DNA of 64,000 nt from an uncultured Prevotella sp. (GCA_900317685.1 ONHQ01000008.1:16859-80858); one strand, 5' to 3'; positions 20,028 through 28,732 are shown, counted from the stretch's first letter. Made by a program: numbers and translations. Notes: generated by a model from the letters alone, not told the origin.

Positions 20028-21065
20028 ATGAAAGGGAACATTTTAACATTTGAAGTGCCTCGCTCGTACTTCTCTAACACCGATTCACTGTTTTTGAAAC
20101 TACACTTGACCGACATCAAGACGGCGGTCATTGCCACGGATGATGCTCATGGCGATGCGCCATGGACTGTAGGTCGTATGACGGCGTGGATGGAGCGCGT
20201 CGCTGATGAAAAGGAGAGACAGGGGCATGTGCGCACGGCAGAGACTTACCGGGCTACAGTACGACGGATGAAGAGGACAGCTCGCAGGGATGACGGCGCA
20301 CTCTTTGATGCTTCGTGGATAGAGAACTTCGAAGCACAACTCCACAGCGACGGGCTGTCGACAAACACAATCGGCTTTTACATGAAACGGCTGCGGGCGG
20401 CCTGCAACATAGCGCGCGAGGCAGGGTCTTGCTTGTCCGATGGTCTGTTCGACGCGGTCTATACGGGAAACGCACAGACGGCGAAGCGGGCTATCGACGC
20501 GGAGGCGATCAGCAGACTGGCGAGGATGGAGCCGAAGAAGCCGACACAACAGCTGGCCCGCGACCTCTTCCTCTTCAGCTTCTACACACGCGGGATGTCG
20601 TTCGTCGATATGGCATATCTGCGGCGGAGCGATATCCAGCAGGGTATCCTTGCCTATAGGCGGCATAAGACGGGGCAACGGCTGAGCATGGCATGGCTGC
20701 CGGAGATGGAGGATATCATCGCACGGAACCATGAGGAAGGTCAGCCGTATTTGCTTCCTATTATTAAAGGAGGTGTAGAGGACGAGCGGCGGGCCTTCAA
20801 AACGATGCAGTATCGTGTGAACTATGCGCTGAAGTCGTTGGGCAATACCTTGGGACTTCCACGTCCGCTAACGATGTATGTGGCCCGCCATTCGTGGGCG
20901 AGCATCGCGCAGGCCAGTCATGTACCGCTGCCGGTGATCAGTGCTGCTTTAGGACATACCTCGGAGCGCACTACACGCATCTATCTTGAGGCCATAGCGG
21001 CACAGCGGGTGGATGAGGCAAACGAGCAGGTGATCGCACAGATTGCTGGGAATGCTCGTCACTAA
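20028..21065 (+). CDS. Tyrosine recombinase/integrase of the Bacteroidota phase-variation type
   Basis: 345 residues: an N-terminal SAM-like DNA-binding region (about 50-150) and a C-terminal catalytic domain. Catalytic candidates are Arg188 (YTRGMSFVD), Lys214 (RHKTGQ), Arg287 (MYVARHSWAS), His310 (GHTSERTT) and the nucleophile Tyr319 (RIYLEAI). The usual first His of HxxR is Tyr284, as in the YVARHSWA group of Bacteroidota recombinases that I recall being linked to DNA inversions. It sits between two inverted palindromes at the promoters of paralogous surface lipoproteins, so control of their expression by inversion is the natural hypothesis. No phage or conjugation genes adjoin it. Confidence 0.88.
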   Translation: MKGNILTFEVPRSYFSNTDSLFLKLHLTDIKTAVIATDDAHGDAPWTVGRMTAWMERVADEKERQGHVRTAETYRATVRRMKRTARRDDGALFDASWIENFEAQLHSDGLSTNTIGFYMKRLRAACNIAREAGSCLSDGLFDAVYTGNAQTAKRAIDAEAISRLARMEPKKPTQQLARDLFLFSFYTRGMSFVDMAYLRRSDIQQGILAYRRHKTGQRLSMAWLPEMEDIIARNHEEGQPYLLPIIKGGVEDERRAFKTMQYRVNYALKSLGNTLGLPRPLTMYVARHSWASIAQASHVPLPVISAALGHTSERTTRIYLEAIAAQRVDEANEQVIAQIAGNARH

Positions 21066-21322
21066 AGTTCCTCAAGCCTTTCCCTAATCTGCTGATTACA
21101 GGCTATACCAAAGAAGCTATGCATATCTCTTCTCTGCGCACACCTATTTATATTATAATGTAAGGGGACAGAGTCCTTATTATTTAAGAGCAGAGAAAGG
21201 CATGTTAGAGCATGAGGGAACAAGAATGTGCTGACCAAGCCACCTGTACTTCTATAATGCGTGTCCTTGCAGACATGAATTTGTAAAGTATTTAATAAGA
21301 ATTACAGGGCGTCGGTATCGTT

Positions 21323-21352
21323 TTTCCTCCCCTTGGGGAGGATTAGGGAAAG
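21323..21352. repeat. Intergenic CCCTCCCC/GGGGAGGG hairpin element, copy 4
   Basis: Minus strand reads TTCCCTAATCCTCCCCAAGG then GGAGG. The 1-kb gap 21066-22112 also holds the hairpin at 21577-21623 and the promoter of the next gene. No convincing gene is seen there. Confidence 0.55.
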
Positions 21353-21576
21353 AATCTTCGGTCCTGCTGTCTTGGCGGCTTTGCGAGAGAACATAAGAAA
21401 CATACAAAATCACGACAACCCAATCAGGAATTATGGCCCCTCTATTGGCAACCTGTCTAGGAATAAGAAGAAAGAAGTGTAAACTAAGTTAGGAATAACA
21501 AACGAAACTGTCAACCAAAATCAGTACACAACAGGGTCAATGCGTGGAACTTGATTTTGCTGCCTGACATACAATG

Positions 21577-21623
21577 GTTCGCTACTTAGGGAAAGATCAT
21601 TCCCTACGTAGCGAACGATCTTT
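21577..21623 (+). terminator. Strong hairpin with T-tract, orphan terminator-like
   Basis: GTTCGCTACTTAGGGAA (21577-21593) pairs with TTCCCTACGTAGCGAAC (21600-21616) with one mismatch, followed by GATCTTTTTCT. No gene ends near it, so it may be left over from a lost gene or end a small RNA. Confidence 0.5.
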
Positions 21624-22043
21624 TTCTATAGCGTTACAATATTGGAAACAGTGTTTCAACCTCACAAGAACACAACTTCGACCCCGTAAAAACACTGTTT
21701 TGATACCATAAGAATATAGCTTGTCATCAACGATCATGGGGGATTGCGATAGCCTGTTTTCAAGGTTCCCCTTTGTGTCAGCGCCAATATTCGACATAGG
21801 AGAAACTGGCACAGCTGCTATTCTCTTTGGGTTGATGGTGAGAGGAAGCAGACATTCTCTGTATGTTGCTTGAAGCGAAAGAGTAATCCTTTCCAATGTG
21901 TGGTCATCAATCACCGAGAAGAAAGGAACATGGTCCTGGGCTATTTCCTTTTCCTGCAAATTTCTGTAACCAATTCAGAGAAGATGACTCATAACCGCCC
22001 CACGGAAAAGATCCTCTGTGCTGAAAGATTTCCGATGATTCGC

Positions 22044-22074
22044 TTGCGTCTTCCAACATTTTTCCTTATCTTTG
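22044..22074 (+). promoter_or_regulatory. Promoter of the Rpn-like nuclease gene
   Basis: -33 TTG (22044-22046), 20-bp spacer, -7 TATCTTTG (22067-22074). It sets the start codon at 22113, since any upstream in-frame start would lie before the promoter. Confidence 0.75.
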
Positions 22075-22112
22075 TCAATAGAATAGTTGTAAACTTAAAA
22101 CTGTGCCATATT

Positions 22113-23129
22113 ATGATCATTCGTGTAGCAAATCCCATCTATGACTCCATCTTCAAATATCTGATGGAGGACGAGCGCATCGCACGTACCGTTCTTTCCG
22201 CGTTGCTCAAGAAAGAAGTGGTGGAGGTGCAGATACGCCGCAACGAGTACACAAATGGCTTTCGTGACAACATCTCCATGTTTCGTATCGACTTCGGAGC
22301 ACGTATCCGCGAGGACGACGGATCGCTGCGCCTGATTCTCATCGAATTGCAGAAGACATGGCTGGAGACCGAGACGCTGCGCTTCCGACAATATCTCGGT
22401 GCACAGTATGCCAACCCGGAGAATATGGTACATGAGGAGATGAGGGCGCCCTACGGAATACCGATGGTAGCTGTGTATATCCTTGGGCATAGAGTAGGGA
22501 AAATCAATGTTCCTGTACTCTATGTCAACCACAAGTCCTACGACTATGAGGGGCATGAAGTGACACAGGGACTTCCCGACCCGTTTGTCGACAGCCTCAT
22601 CCATGAAAGTATCATCGTGCAGATACCTCTCTTGCATGGACAGATCAACAACAGACTGGAAAAAGTTCTCAGTGTATTTGACCAGACCTTCAAGGAGAAA
22701 GACAACCGACAAGTCATGGAGATAGACGATGCAAAGTATCAGAACGACGCTGATATGCAGTATATCCTCCATCGGCTCATCATGGCCTCCGGTAATGCAC
22801 AGCTTCGTCAGGATATGAATGTTGAAGACGAGTATTTCCAGGCAATAGAAGATCGCGATACAGCCATCATGAGTCGCGATAAAGTGATCAAAGAGAAGGA
22901 TGAGCAGATCTCGCAGAAGGATGAGCAGATCTCGCATCAGAATCAGCAGATCTCGCAGAAGGATGAGCAGATCTCGCAGAAGGATGAGCAGATCTCGCAG
23001 AAGGATGAGCAAATCTCGCAGAAGGATAAGCAGATCTCGCAGAAGAATCAGCAGCTGGATCGGATACGAGAGAAGTTGCGTCAACAGGGATTGAGCGAAG
23101 ACGAGATTGAAGAGTGGATAGGGAAATAG
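22113..23129 (+). CDS. PD-(D/E)XK nuclease family protein (Rpn/transposase-like) with heptad repeats
   Basis: 338 residues from the ATG at 22113. The first ~110 residues (ANPIYDSIFKYLMEDERIARTVLSALL, then FRIDFGARIREDDGSLRLILIELQK) match the Rpn/PDDEXK_2 family of recombination-promoting nucleases; D of IDFG and E of IELQK are the likely catalytic acids. From about 255 to 315 the protein is a run of KDEQISQ heptads coded by 21-bp tandem repeats, predicted to form a coiled coil. The end (LRQQGLSEDEIEEWIGK) resembles the short C-terminal motif of this family. Activity on DNA is family knowledge; targets are unknown. Confidence 0.8.
   Translation: MIIRVANPIYDSIFKYLMEDERIARTVLSALLKKEVVEVQIRRNEYTNGFRDNISMFRIDFGARIREDDGSLRLILIELQKTWLETETLRFRQYLGAQYANPENMVHEEMRAPYGIPMVAVYILGHRVGKINVPVLYVNHKSYDYEGHEVTQGLPDPFVDSLIHESIIVQIPLLHGQINNRLEKVLSVFDQTFKEKDNRQVMEIDDAKYQNDADMQYILHRLIMASGNAQLRQDMNVEDEYFQAIEDRDTAIMSRDKVIKEKDEQISQKDEQISHQNQQISQKDEQISQKDEQISQKDEQISQKDKQISQKNQQLDRIREKLRQQGLSEDEIEEWIGK
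22897..23050 (+). repeat. In-frame 21-bp tandem repeats (AAGGATGAGCAGATCTCGCA)
   Basis: About seven units of AAGGATGAGCAGATCTCGCAG, some exact, some changed (CATCAGAATCAG..., AAGGATAAG...). Each adds one KDEQISQ heptad, so copy-number change would lengthen the coiled coil without breaking the frame. Confidence 0.85.
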
Positions 23130-23154
23130 TTGTCTCTTTGCTTTTGCCGATGAG

Positions 23155-23544
23155 GTGAGGGGATATGACACGTCAGCAGCAAAGCTCAAGAGGGTGAAAA
23201 TCAACGCCAAGAAACGGGGGCTGAAACTCTACTTGATTGTGGCGAATATGACAATGTCACCAACAGTATACAGAATATCAAGAGGCAACATACTTATCAC
23301 AACCTCACCCATGGCACGGAATTCTGCCGTGACGTGTTTAATCTCTCCAAAGTCGATGTTCGGCCGCATCATCATGTTCGGTATGTCAACGATAACGCCC
23401 GATGATCTCATCAGTGGCTACGACATCGTGTTGAACAGGCTCATGGATGCACGCTTCAATCAGATGCTCGACTTCTCTGAGAACGAGACGCGCAGGATGA
23501 TTCGCTACTACAAACAGATGGAAGTTAATGATCAAGCTAACTAA
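23155..23544 (+). pseudogene. Remnant of an AAA-ATPase-like (PF09820-type) gene, frameshifted twice
   Basis: The C-terminal part in one frame (RIIMFGMSTITPDDLISGYD, then LMDARFNQMLDFSENETRRM) matches the AAA-ATPase_like family, where I recall LFITGVSPVTMDDLTSG and PRFNEMLGFTEEEV. The preceding family segment (EYDNVTNSI, TYHNLTHGTEFCRDVFNLSK) is present in another frame from about 23240 to 23350, while LKLYLIV before it is in the first frame. Two indels (near 23238 and 23350) and loss of the N-terminal P-loop make this a dead fragment. It directly follows the Rpn-like gene. Confidence 0.65.
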
Positions 23545-23661
23545 CTCAACATACATAATTATAAAACAAAAAATCTTCTTTATGTAACAAGAGGTGCTGG
23601 CACATGGAAATGGCTCCAAGTCCTCGCCTGTCTTCTAACGCACCATCTTCGATGGTATGAA

Positions 23662-23712
23662 GAATATTGCCGAATATCGTGATTCTTGTATTCATGATAT
23701 TCGGCAATATTC
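23662..23712. repeat. 17-bp perfect inverted repeat (GAATATTGCCGAATATC)
   Basis: Arms 23662-23678 and 23696-23712 are perfectly complementary with a 17-nt loop. No T-tract follows, so it is not a plain terminator. The gap 23545-23993 holds this, copy 5 of the CCCTCCCC element and the lipoprotein promoter region. Confidence 0.8.
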
Positions 23713-23840
23713 GTTATTCCGCATAGCGAAGCGTTAACGATAAAGACGACCTTCATGTTTTCTCTTCTCGCAAAGCCGCAAAGGGCACAAATGGCGTCCA
23801 CCGGTAGACATTGCTTTGCAGACTAATTAAGGATAGTGTT

Positions 23841-23870
23841 TTCCTCCCTATAGGGGGAGTATTGGGAAGA
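23841..23870. repeat. Intergenic CCCTCCCC/GGGGAGGG hairpin element, copy 5 (diverged)
   Basis: TTCCTCCCTATAGGGGGAGT then ATTGGGAA, the same layout as copies 1-4 with several changes. Confidence 0.45.
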
Positions 23871-23879
23871 GTCCTTCCC

Positions 23880-23910
23880 TATTTTTGCAATCTCCCCGGC
23901 GGAGATTGCA
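23880..23910 (+). promoter_or_regulatory. Weak -7 box plus palindrome upstream of right surface lipoprotein
   Basis: TATTTTTG (23880-23887) runs into the 25-bp palindrome 23886-23910, which contains CTCCCCGGCGGAGATTGCA. The nearest TTG is only 15 bp upstream of the -7 box, so the promoter looks poor in this orientation. The inverted partner of the palindrome is at 19741-19764. Confidence 0.6.
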
Positions 23911-23993
23911 GTCAGTTGATGAACGGTAAAACGTTTACTAAAAACGATGAGAGTTAATTTTTTTAATTATATTGTTTAATTTAAATTTGTCGT

Positions 23994-26900
23994 ATGAGAA
24001 AGACATTATTAAGTGTGATGATGCTCAGCGCCCTGACGGTCGCTACCACATCATTGACATCTTGTAAGGATTACGATGATGACATCAACGCCAACACGAC
24101 TGAGATCAACAATCTCAAGACGCAGTTGGCTACGTTGCAGTCGGCATTGGATCAGGCTAAGGCAGACGCCACCACAGCCCATGCCAACTTCGCAACAAAG
24201 GGTGATCTGAATGATCTGAAGACAGAGATGGCTAAACTGGCTACTGCCGATGCTCTGCAGAAGGCTAAAGACGACCTGACTGCACTGATCAACGGTAAGG
24301 TAGATCAGAGCGAGTACAATGCTAAGGTCAAGGAGATTGAGACTGAGATCGACGGTATCGACAGCAAGCTCAACACACTGGGCACAAGCCTGAACAATTT
24401 GGAGACTGCTCAGAAGGCTGCTGATGCAAACATCAAGCTGCAGCAGACTGCTTTGGAGAACCTGCAGAAGGCTCTGAAGGACGGTTTGGCTGCCAAGGCT
24501 GATCAGAAAGACGTTACCGCTCTGCAAGACTCTATCAAGAAGTTGCAGGACGACATCAAGGCTCTCTCCGGTACAAGCTCTTCTCTCTCTGATCTGAAGA
24601 AGCAGATGGAAGACCTGAACAAGAAGGTAGACAACCTGGGTACTCAGATCAACGTGCTGACCGTGTTCGTCAAGCACGCTCTGGCTTCTCTGACCTTCAT
24701 CCCCGACTACTTCACTGAGGGTATCGAGGCTGCTTTGGTTCCCGCTTATCAGGGTGCATACAGCACAACAAGCGACAACAAGGACTTCACAAAAGCTGGT
24801 AAGGATGCTGACCTGCTTTCTGGCTACGGCATCGCCCGCTACAACGTGAGCCCGACATCTGTCGACCTCGTTGGCAGCAAGGCTGACTTCTATTCATTGG
24901 CTTCTACTGTTCTGAGTCGTGCAGGTAAAAACCTGATCAGCCCTGTTAACACAGAACTGACAGCCGATGTTCTGAAAGAGAACTATAAGGACGGTGTGCT
25001 GACTGTTCCTTTCAAGGCTGATTTCGCTACTATCAGTAATCTGAAAGAAAATGAACTGCCAATTGCAGCATTGCAGATCTCTCGTGGTGACACGACTGTC
25101 ACATCTGACTATGCAACAGTTAAGGCTCAGACCTTCACAGGCATGGTTGTTGCTGACAACGGTGCTCACAACGCCGTCGTCACTGCCGCAACCTGCGCAC
25201 AGGGCAAGTCTGGTCTGTACCACTTGTTCACAGCATGGAGCAGCATGACAACTGCCACCACCAACATCACACATAATGTAGCTTACAACAGCCATCTGAA
25301 TCTCGACTCTATCGCTGAGGTACATGTAACTGCTGACAACGGTGAGCGCACACTCTCTGCTGCAGAGTTGAAGGCTCTCGGTCTGAAGATCGTCTTCGCT
25401 CCTGTAAACTACACTTCTGGAGATAACAAGACCAGCGAGTCCGCTCACATCGAGCTCGAGACTGAGAATGGTCAGACTGTCGCTTATCCTCGTAACGTCA
25501 CCGCTGACGGCAAGACCATCGAGAACACCGTTGCCAACAACGCTTCTGTAGGCCGTGAGCCTATCGTCGTTGCTAAGGTTGTTGATGAGGCTACCGGTAA
25601 TAAGGTATATGCTTGGGGTTACATCAAGATCCAGATCACTGCTCCTAAGCAGGCTATCTCTCAGATCACTACAGCTCCTATGACCTTCACAGGTGACATC
25701 TATGACAACTGCAAGGAAGAAGAGTTGACGACTACATGGTCTCAGATCGAGGCTCTTGTTTACTCTAAGCTGAACATCTCTAAGGAGAACTTCGAGGCTA
25801 CTTACGAGTTGGATGACAATATCTCTGATGCTAAGCAGTTCGAGGTGAAGGATGGTGCTTACGCTGAGGCAACTAAGATCGGTGTTGTAAGTGAGAAGAA
25901 GGATGATGCTAATCCTCAGACAAACATCCTGAGCTGGAAGTTGAGCGCTGAAACTCTGAAGGCCCTGAAGTCTCAGGTTGCTGTCAATGCTAATGGCGTC
26001 AGCACTAAGGATGTTACTATCTATGTTCACTTCAAGCTGAAGGGTAGCTCTGAGGCTAGCGAGGGCGTTTACGTTCCTCTGACTATCAAGGCCGGTCAGC
26101 TCCACTATCCTGTAGCTTCTCTTGATGGAAGCAAGATTCTTTCTCAGTGGTACAAGTTGAACACCACAACCAACGCTACTTCTACAAGTGGTGATGATGA
26201 GGTTCGTATCAACGTGCCTGTTCCTACAACATCTGACAACAAGTTGGAGGCTACAGAGTTCACTCGTGACCTGCACAACTACTTCTTGAACAATACGTTA
26301 AGCTATAAGCTCAACGATGAGACTCACTTCTCTGCTCTGAAGAGTGGCAAGCTTGTCTTCAAGTTCATCACTCCTTCTACTGAGACTGGCAACGCAACAT
26401 TCAATGCTGCTAAGGATGGTACTTGGACTGTTAAGGGTATCACTGGTACTACTTATACTTTGAAGGTTGCCAACGATCGTGAGATTGATATCGTGAAGAA
26501 GGGCGATGCTGCTGTTAAGCAGGAGATTGTTTCTCTTAACGATGAAGGTGTGATCACATTCGTACAGAGTGAGATGGCAGACGACATCTTGAACTATAAG
26601 GGTCACAATGAACTGGGTGAGCGTGAAACCTTCACTGCTTACATTGGTATGGCAATCCAGGGTGCTTGCACGGATCTTCCTTTGAATGGCAAGACATGGT
26701 TCAACGTTCGCTTCGTACGTCCTGTTGATCTGACTCAGCCTGAGGCATTCTCCGTGAAGGATGCTCCTAACGAGTGGCAGACTATCGATGTTGCTGATCT
26801 CGTGAAGGTTTACGATTGGCGTAACTATGTTGGCGATCCTAAGAATGGCAACGGTGGTAAGGATGAGAAGAACAAGTTCGACTTCGCTTACTACGGCATC

Positions 26901-27206
26901 GAGCTCGCTACAGATGCAAACGCTATCTATACCGATGCTAACTTAGGCTCTGACCAGCGTACCGTTCTGAAGGATGCTGCTTCTATTGAGAAACTTGTCA
27001 AGACAAGCTCTATCAGTGGTCTGCTTCTGGAGAAGGGCGCTTCTAACAGCCAGCTCAAGTACAAGAACAGTAGTGCTATTACTGGTACCTTCCACTTGTA
27101 TGTACCTGTGAAGATGACTTACGTCTTCGGTAAGACTCCTCAGACACTCTACAGTGTTGTCACTGTGACTAAGTCTGAAGGCCAGAGCACTGCTAAGAAG
27201 CACTAA
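23994..27206 (+). CDS. Large surface lipoprotein with coiled-coil stalk, paralogue of 16224-19682
   Basis: 1070 residues. The first 30 residues are almost the same as in the left paralogue (VMMLSALTV, SLTSCKDYDDDI), with lipidated Cys24 and acidic export-type residues after it. Instead of collagen triplets, residues about 30-220 form a long coiled coil (EINNLKTQLATLQSALDQAK, TALQDSIKKLQDDIKAL). Beta-rich repeats follow, and the C-terminus (FVRPVDLTQP, DVADLVKVYDWRN, FAYYGIELA) is homologous to the left copy. Codon use is strongly biased to GCT, AAG and TCT, as in highly expressed genes. Function unknown; surface structural or adhesive role is inferred. Confidence 0.82.
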   Translation: MRKTLLSVMMLSALTVATTSLTSCKDYDDDINANTTEINNLKTQLATLQSALDQAKADATTAHANFATKGDLNDLKTEMAKLATADALQKAKDDLTALINGKVDQSEYNAKVKEIETEIDGIDSKLNTLGTSLNNLETAQKAADANIKLQQTALENLQKALKDGLAAKADQKDVTALQDSIKKLQDDIKALSGTSSSLSDLKKQMEDLNKKVDNLGTQINVLTVFVKHALASLTFIPDYFTEGIEAALVPAYQGAYSTTSDNKDFTKAGKDADLLSGYGIARYNVSPTSVDLVGSKADFYSLASTVLSRAGKNLISPVNTELTADVLKENYKDGVLTVPFKADFATISNLKENELPIAALQISRGDTTVTSDYATVKAQTFTGMVVADNGAHNAVVTAATCAQGKSGLYHLFTAWSSMTTATTNITHNVAYNSHLNLDSIAEVHVTADNGERTLSAAELKALGLKIVFAPVNYTSGDNKTSESAHIELETENGQTVAYPRNVTADGKTIENTVANNASVGREPIVVAKVVDEATGNKVYAWGYIKIQITAPKQAISQITTAPMTFTGDIYDNCKEEELTTTWSQIEALVYSKLNISKENFEATYELDDNISDAKQFEVKDGAYAEATKIGVVSEKKDDANPQTNILSWKLSAETLKALKSQVAVNANGVSTKDVTIYVHFKLKGSSEASEGVYVPLTIKAGQLHYPVASLDGSKILSQWYKLNTTTNATSTSGDDEVRINVPVPTTSDNKLEATEFTRDLHNYFLNNTLSYKLNDETHFSALKSGKLVFKFITPSTETGNATFNAAKDGTWTVKGITGTTYTLKVANDREIDIVKKGDAAVKQEIVSLNDEGVITFVQSEMADDILNYKGHNELGERETFTAYIGMAIQGACTDLPLNGKTWFNVRFVRPVDLTQPEAFSVKDAPNEWQTIDVADLVKVYDWRNYVGDPKNGNGGKDEKNKFDFAYYGIELATDANAIYTDANLGSDQRTVLKDAASIEKLVKTSSISGLLLEKGASNSQLKYKNSSAITGTFHLYVPVKMTYVFGKTPQTLYSVVTVTKSEGQSTAKKH

Positions 27207-27254
27207 GAAGAACATTGTAATCGGAACTGACGTTCCATTACTCAAATAACATGG

Positions 27255-27289
27255 AGAGGGGTGTCAACTTGTTGGCACCCCTCTTTTTC
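27255..27289 (+). terminator. Terminator between large and small lipoprotein genes
   Basis: AGAGGGGTGTCAAC (27255-27268) pairs with GTTGGCACCCCTCT (27271-27284), then TTTTT. It probably makes the small downstream lipoprotein less abundant than the large one. Confidence 0.85.
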
Positions 27290-27308
27290 ACTTAAACACA
27301 TTTGACAG

Positions 27309-27833
27309 ATGAAATTCCGTTATTTATATCTGTATCTGATGCTCGCGGCTTCCTTCGGCCTGACTTCCTGCAAGGACAAGCAAAAGGACGTGAAGACGCT
27401 CGAGCAAGACTATGTTCAGCAACCACAGATGATCTTGTCGAGCAACGACAGTAATGAGGTGCGCGACGCGGTGAACTACTATCTGACTGCGCTGAACCAT
27501 AAGCAGGTCGACAAGGCTTTGTCGATGCTGTTCTATTATGATTTGAAGACCAACAAGGTGCGCCGACTCACGGATAAGGAGAATGCTGAGCAGAAAGCTG
27601 TGCTTTCTCGCTTTGCCGGTTATAGGGCTGAGATCGAGTATATCAAGTTTTTCCGCGAGAATGACTCCGAGGTGAAGTACAATATCTACTTCTCTGATAA
27701 GCCTTCTACGCCAAGCAATCCCAATTGCATGGGCTTCATGATCCGCCCAGTGCGCTTGGAAGGTCGCTGGTATCTGACACTCGCCGGTGAAAACCAGGCT
27801 ACATACAGTTCTCAGATTGACAAGCAGCAATAG
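27309..27833 (+). CDS. Small lipoprotein, paralogue of 15612-16124
   Basis: 174 residues with lipobox GLTSC (Cys near residue 21) and acidic/basic residues after it. Homology to the 170-residue lipoprotein on the left side of the region is visible through HKQVDKALSMLFYYD, EVKYNIYF and RPVRLEGRWYLTL. The fold may be a small alpha+beta domain; no family is recalled. Its position after a large surface lipoprotein in both loci suggests a joint function. Confidence 0.75.
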   Translation: MKFRYLYLYLMLAASFGLTSCKDKQKDVKTLEQDYVQQPQMILSSNDSNEVRDAVNYYLTALNHKQVDKALSMLFYYDLKTNKVRRLTDKENAEQKAVLSRFAGYRAEIEYIKFFRENDSEVKYNIYFSDKPSTPSNPNCMGFMIRPVRLEGRWYLTLAGENQATYSSQIDKQQ

Positions 27834-27908
27834 ATCATAAATACTAAAGGACTTCTCCTTCTCGCTTATTATTGTGAGTTGGAGAGGTCCCTTATATTTT
27901 CATATACG

Positions 27909-28316
27909 ATGAAACGAATTTCCTATTTACTATTATTTGTGTCTTTGCTTACAGCCTGTCATCGCAGCACTAAGGTACCTGTGTCTTATTCCAAGGCTCG
28001 TATCACGTTTGAGACCGATGAGCATAACTTTGGCGACAGCGTGATCCATCATGAGCCACAGACTTATGATTTTGTATTTCATAATGCTGGCGCCACTCCG
28101 CTCGTCATCTATAAGGCGGAAGGCAGTTGCTTTTGTACACAGGCCACATATGATAAGGATCCGATTCAGCCCGGTGAAGAGGGCGTGATCCATGTCACCT
28201 ATTTGGCCAACAACGGTACTGGACATTTCCTGCATTACGTAGCTGTTTATAGCAATGGCGCTGACAGCACGGGCGTCACCTCGTTGCGTATCGAAGGCGC
28301 TGTAAAGGAGAAGTAG
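27909..28316 (+). CDS. DUF1573-family lipoprotein
   Basis: 135 residues from the ATG at 27909 (an upstream TTG at 27879 in frame lies in a hairpin and is less likely). Signal peptide and lipobox LLTAC. The body (FETDEHNFGDSVIHHEPQTY, FVFHNAGATPLVIYKAEGSC, VTYLANNGTGHFLHYVAVYS) is the Ig-like DUF1573 fold common in Bacteroidota. Role unknown; related proteins occur next to surface or secretion genes. No counterpart is seen in the mirror locus on the left. Confidence 0.82.
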   Translation: MKRISYLLLFVSLLTACHRSTKVPVSYSKARITFETDEHNFGDSVIHHEPQTYDFVFHNAGATPLVIYKAEGSCFCTQATYDKDPIQPGEEGVIHVTYLANNGTGHFLHYVAVYSNGADSTGVTSLRIEGAVKEK

Positions 28317-28537
28317 ACTTTTATTTGTCCTTATGTTACTATGTCTTCATTTTCTCTGTTGTCTTAGGCGAATGTCACGGATACATACCTCTGTGTCTCT
28401 ATGTGAGGATAATTACTTGCAATGGGCTTAGGGTATGGCTTGGGGGCTGATGTGTGAGATTCCCTTGCCGCAAGGTCTGTAATTCGCCCTTATTGCGTGA
28501 TTTATAAAAATTTAATGTCAGATTCCGGCCATTTTCG

Positions 28538-28567
28538 TTGCAGATTCAATTATTTTTCGTATCTTTG
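28538..28567 (+). promoter_or_regulatory. Promoter of the right OmpA gene
   Basis: -33 TTG (28538-28540), 19-bp spacer, -7 TATCTTTG (28560-28567), giving a leader of about 160 nt. The gap 28317-28732 otherwise holds only a relic of the CACAGAGAC repeat near 28390. Confidence 0.75.
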
Positions 28568-28732
28568 TCGAAAATTTAGATAAGTAAGAAGGGAAACGCC
28601 ATACGCAAGTCATTTTCGTGGGGGAAGGTGGATTGTGGACGGATGGATGTTTTCCTTTTGTGTGTTGTATTGTATATGATACGGCATACAGGCATAGAAC
28701 GAATTACAAGAACAATTATAAATATAAACGCT

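Noticed and set aside
21597-21959. Minus-strand 120-codon frame in the 1-kb gap
   Set aside because: No motif, overlaps a terminator-like hairpin and the next promoter region; not supported as a gene.
22897-23050. CRISPR array
   Set aside because: 21-bp units are head-to-tail without spacers and code in-frame heptads.
23580-23801. Minus-strand 73-codon frame before the right lipoprotein
   Set aside because: Spans the long hairpin; no motif and no promoter.
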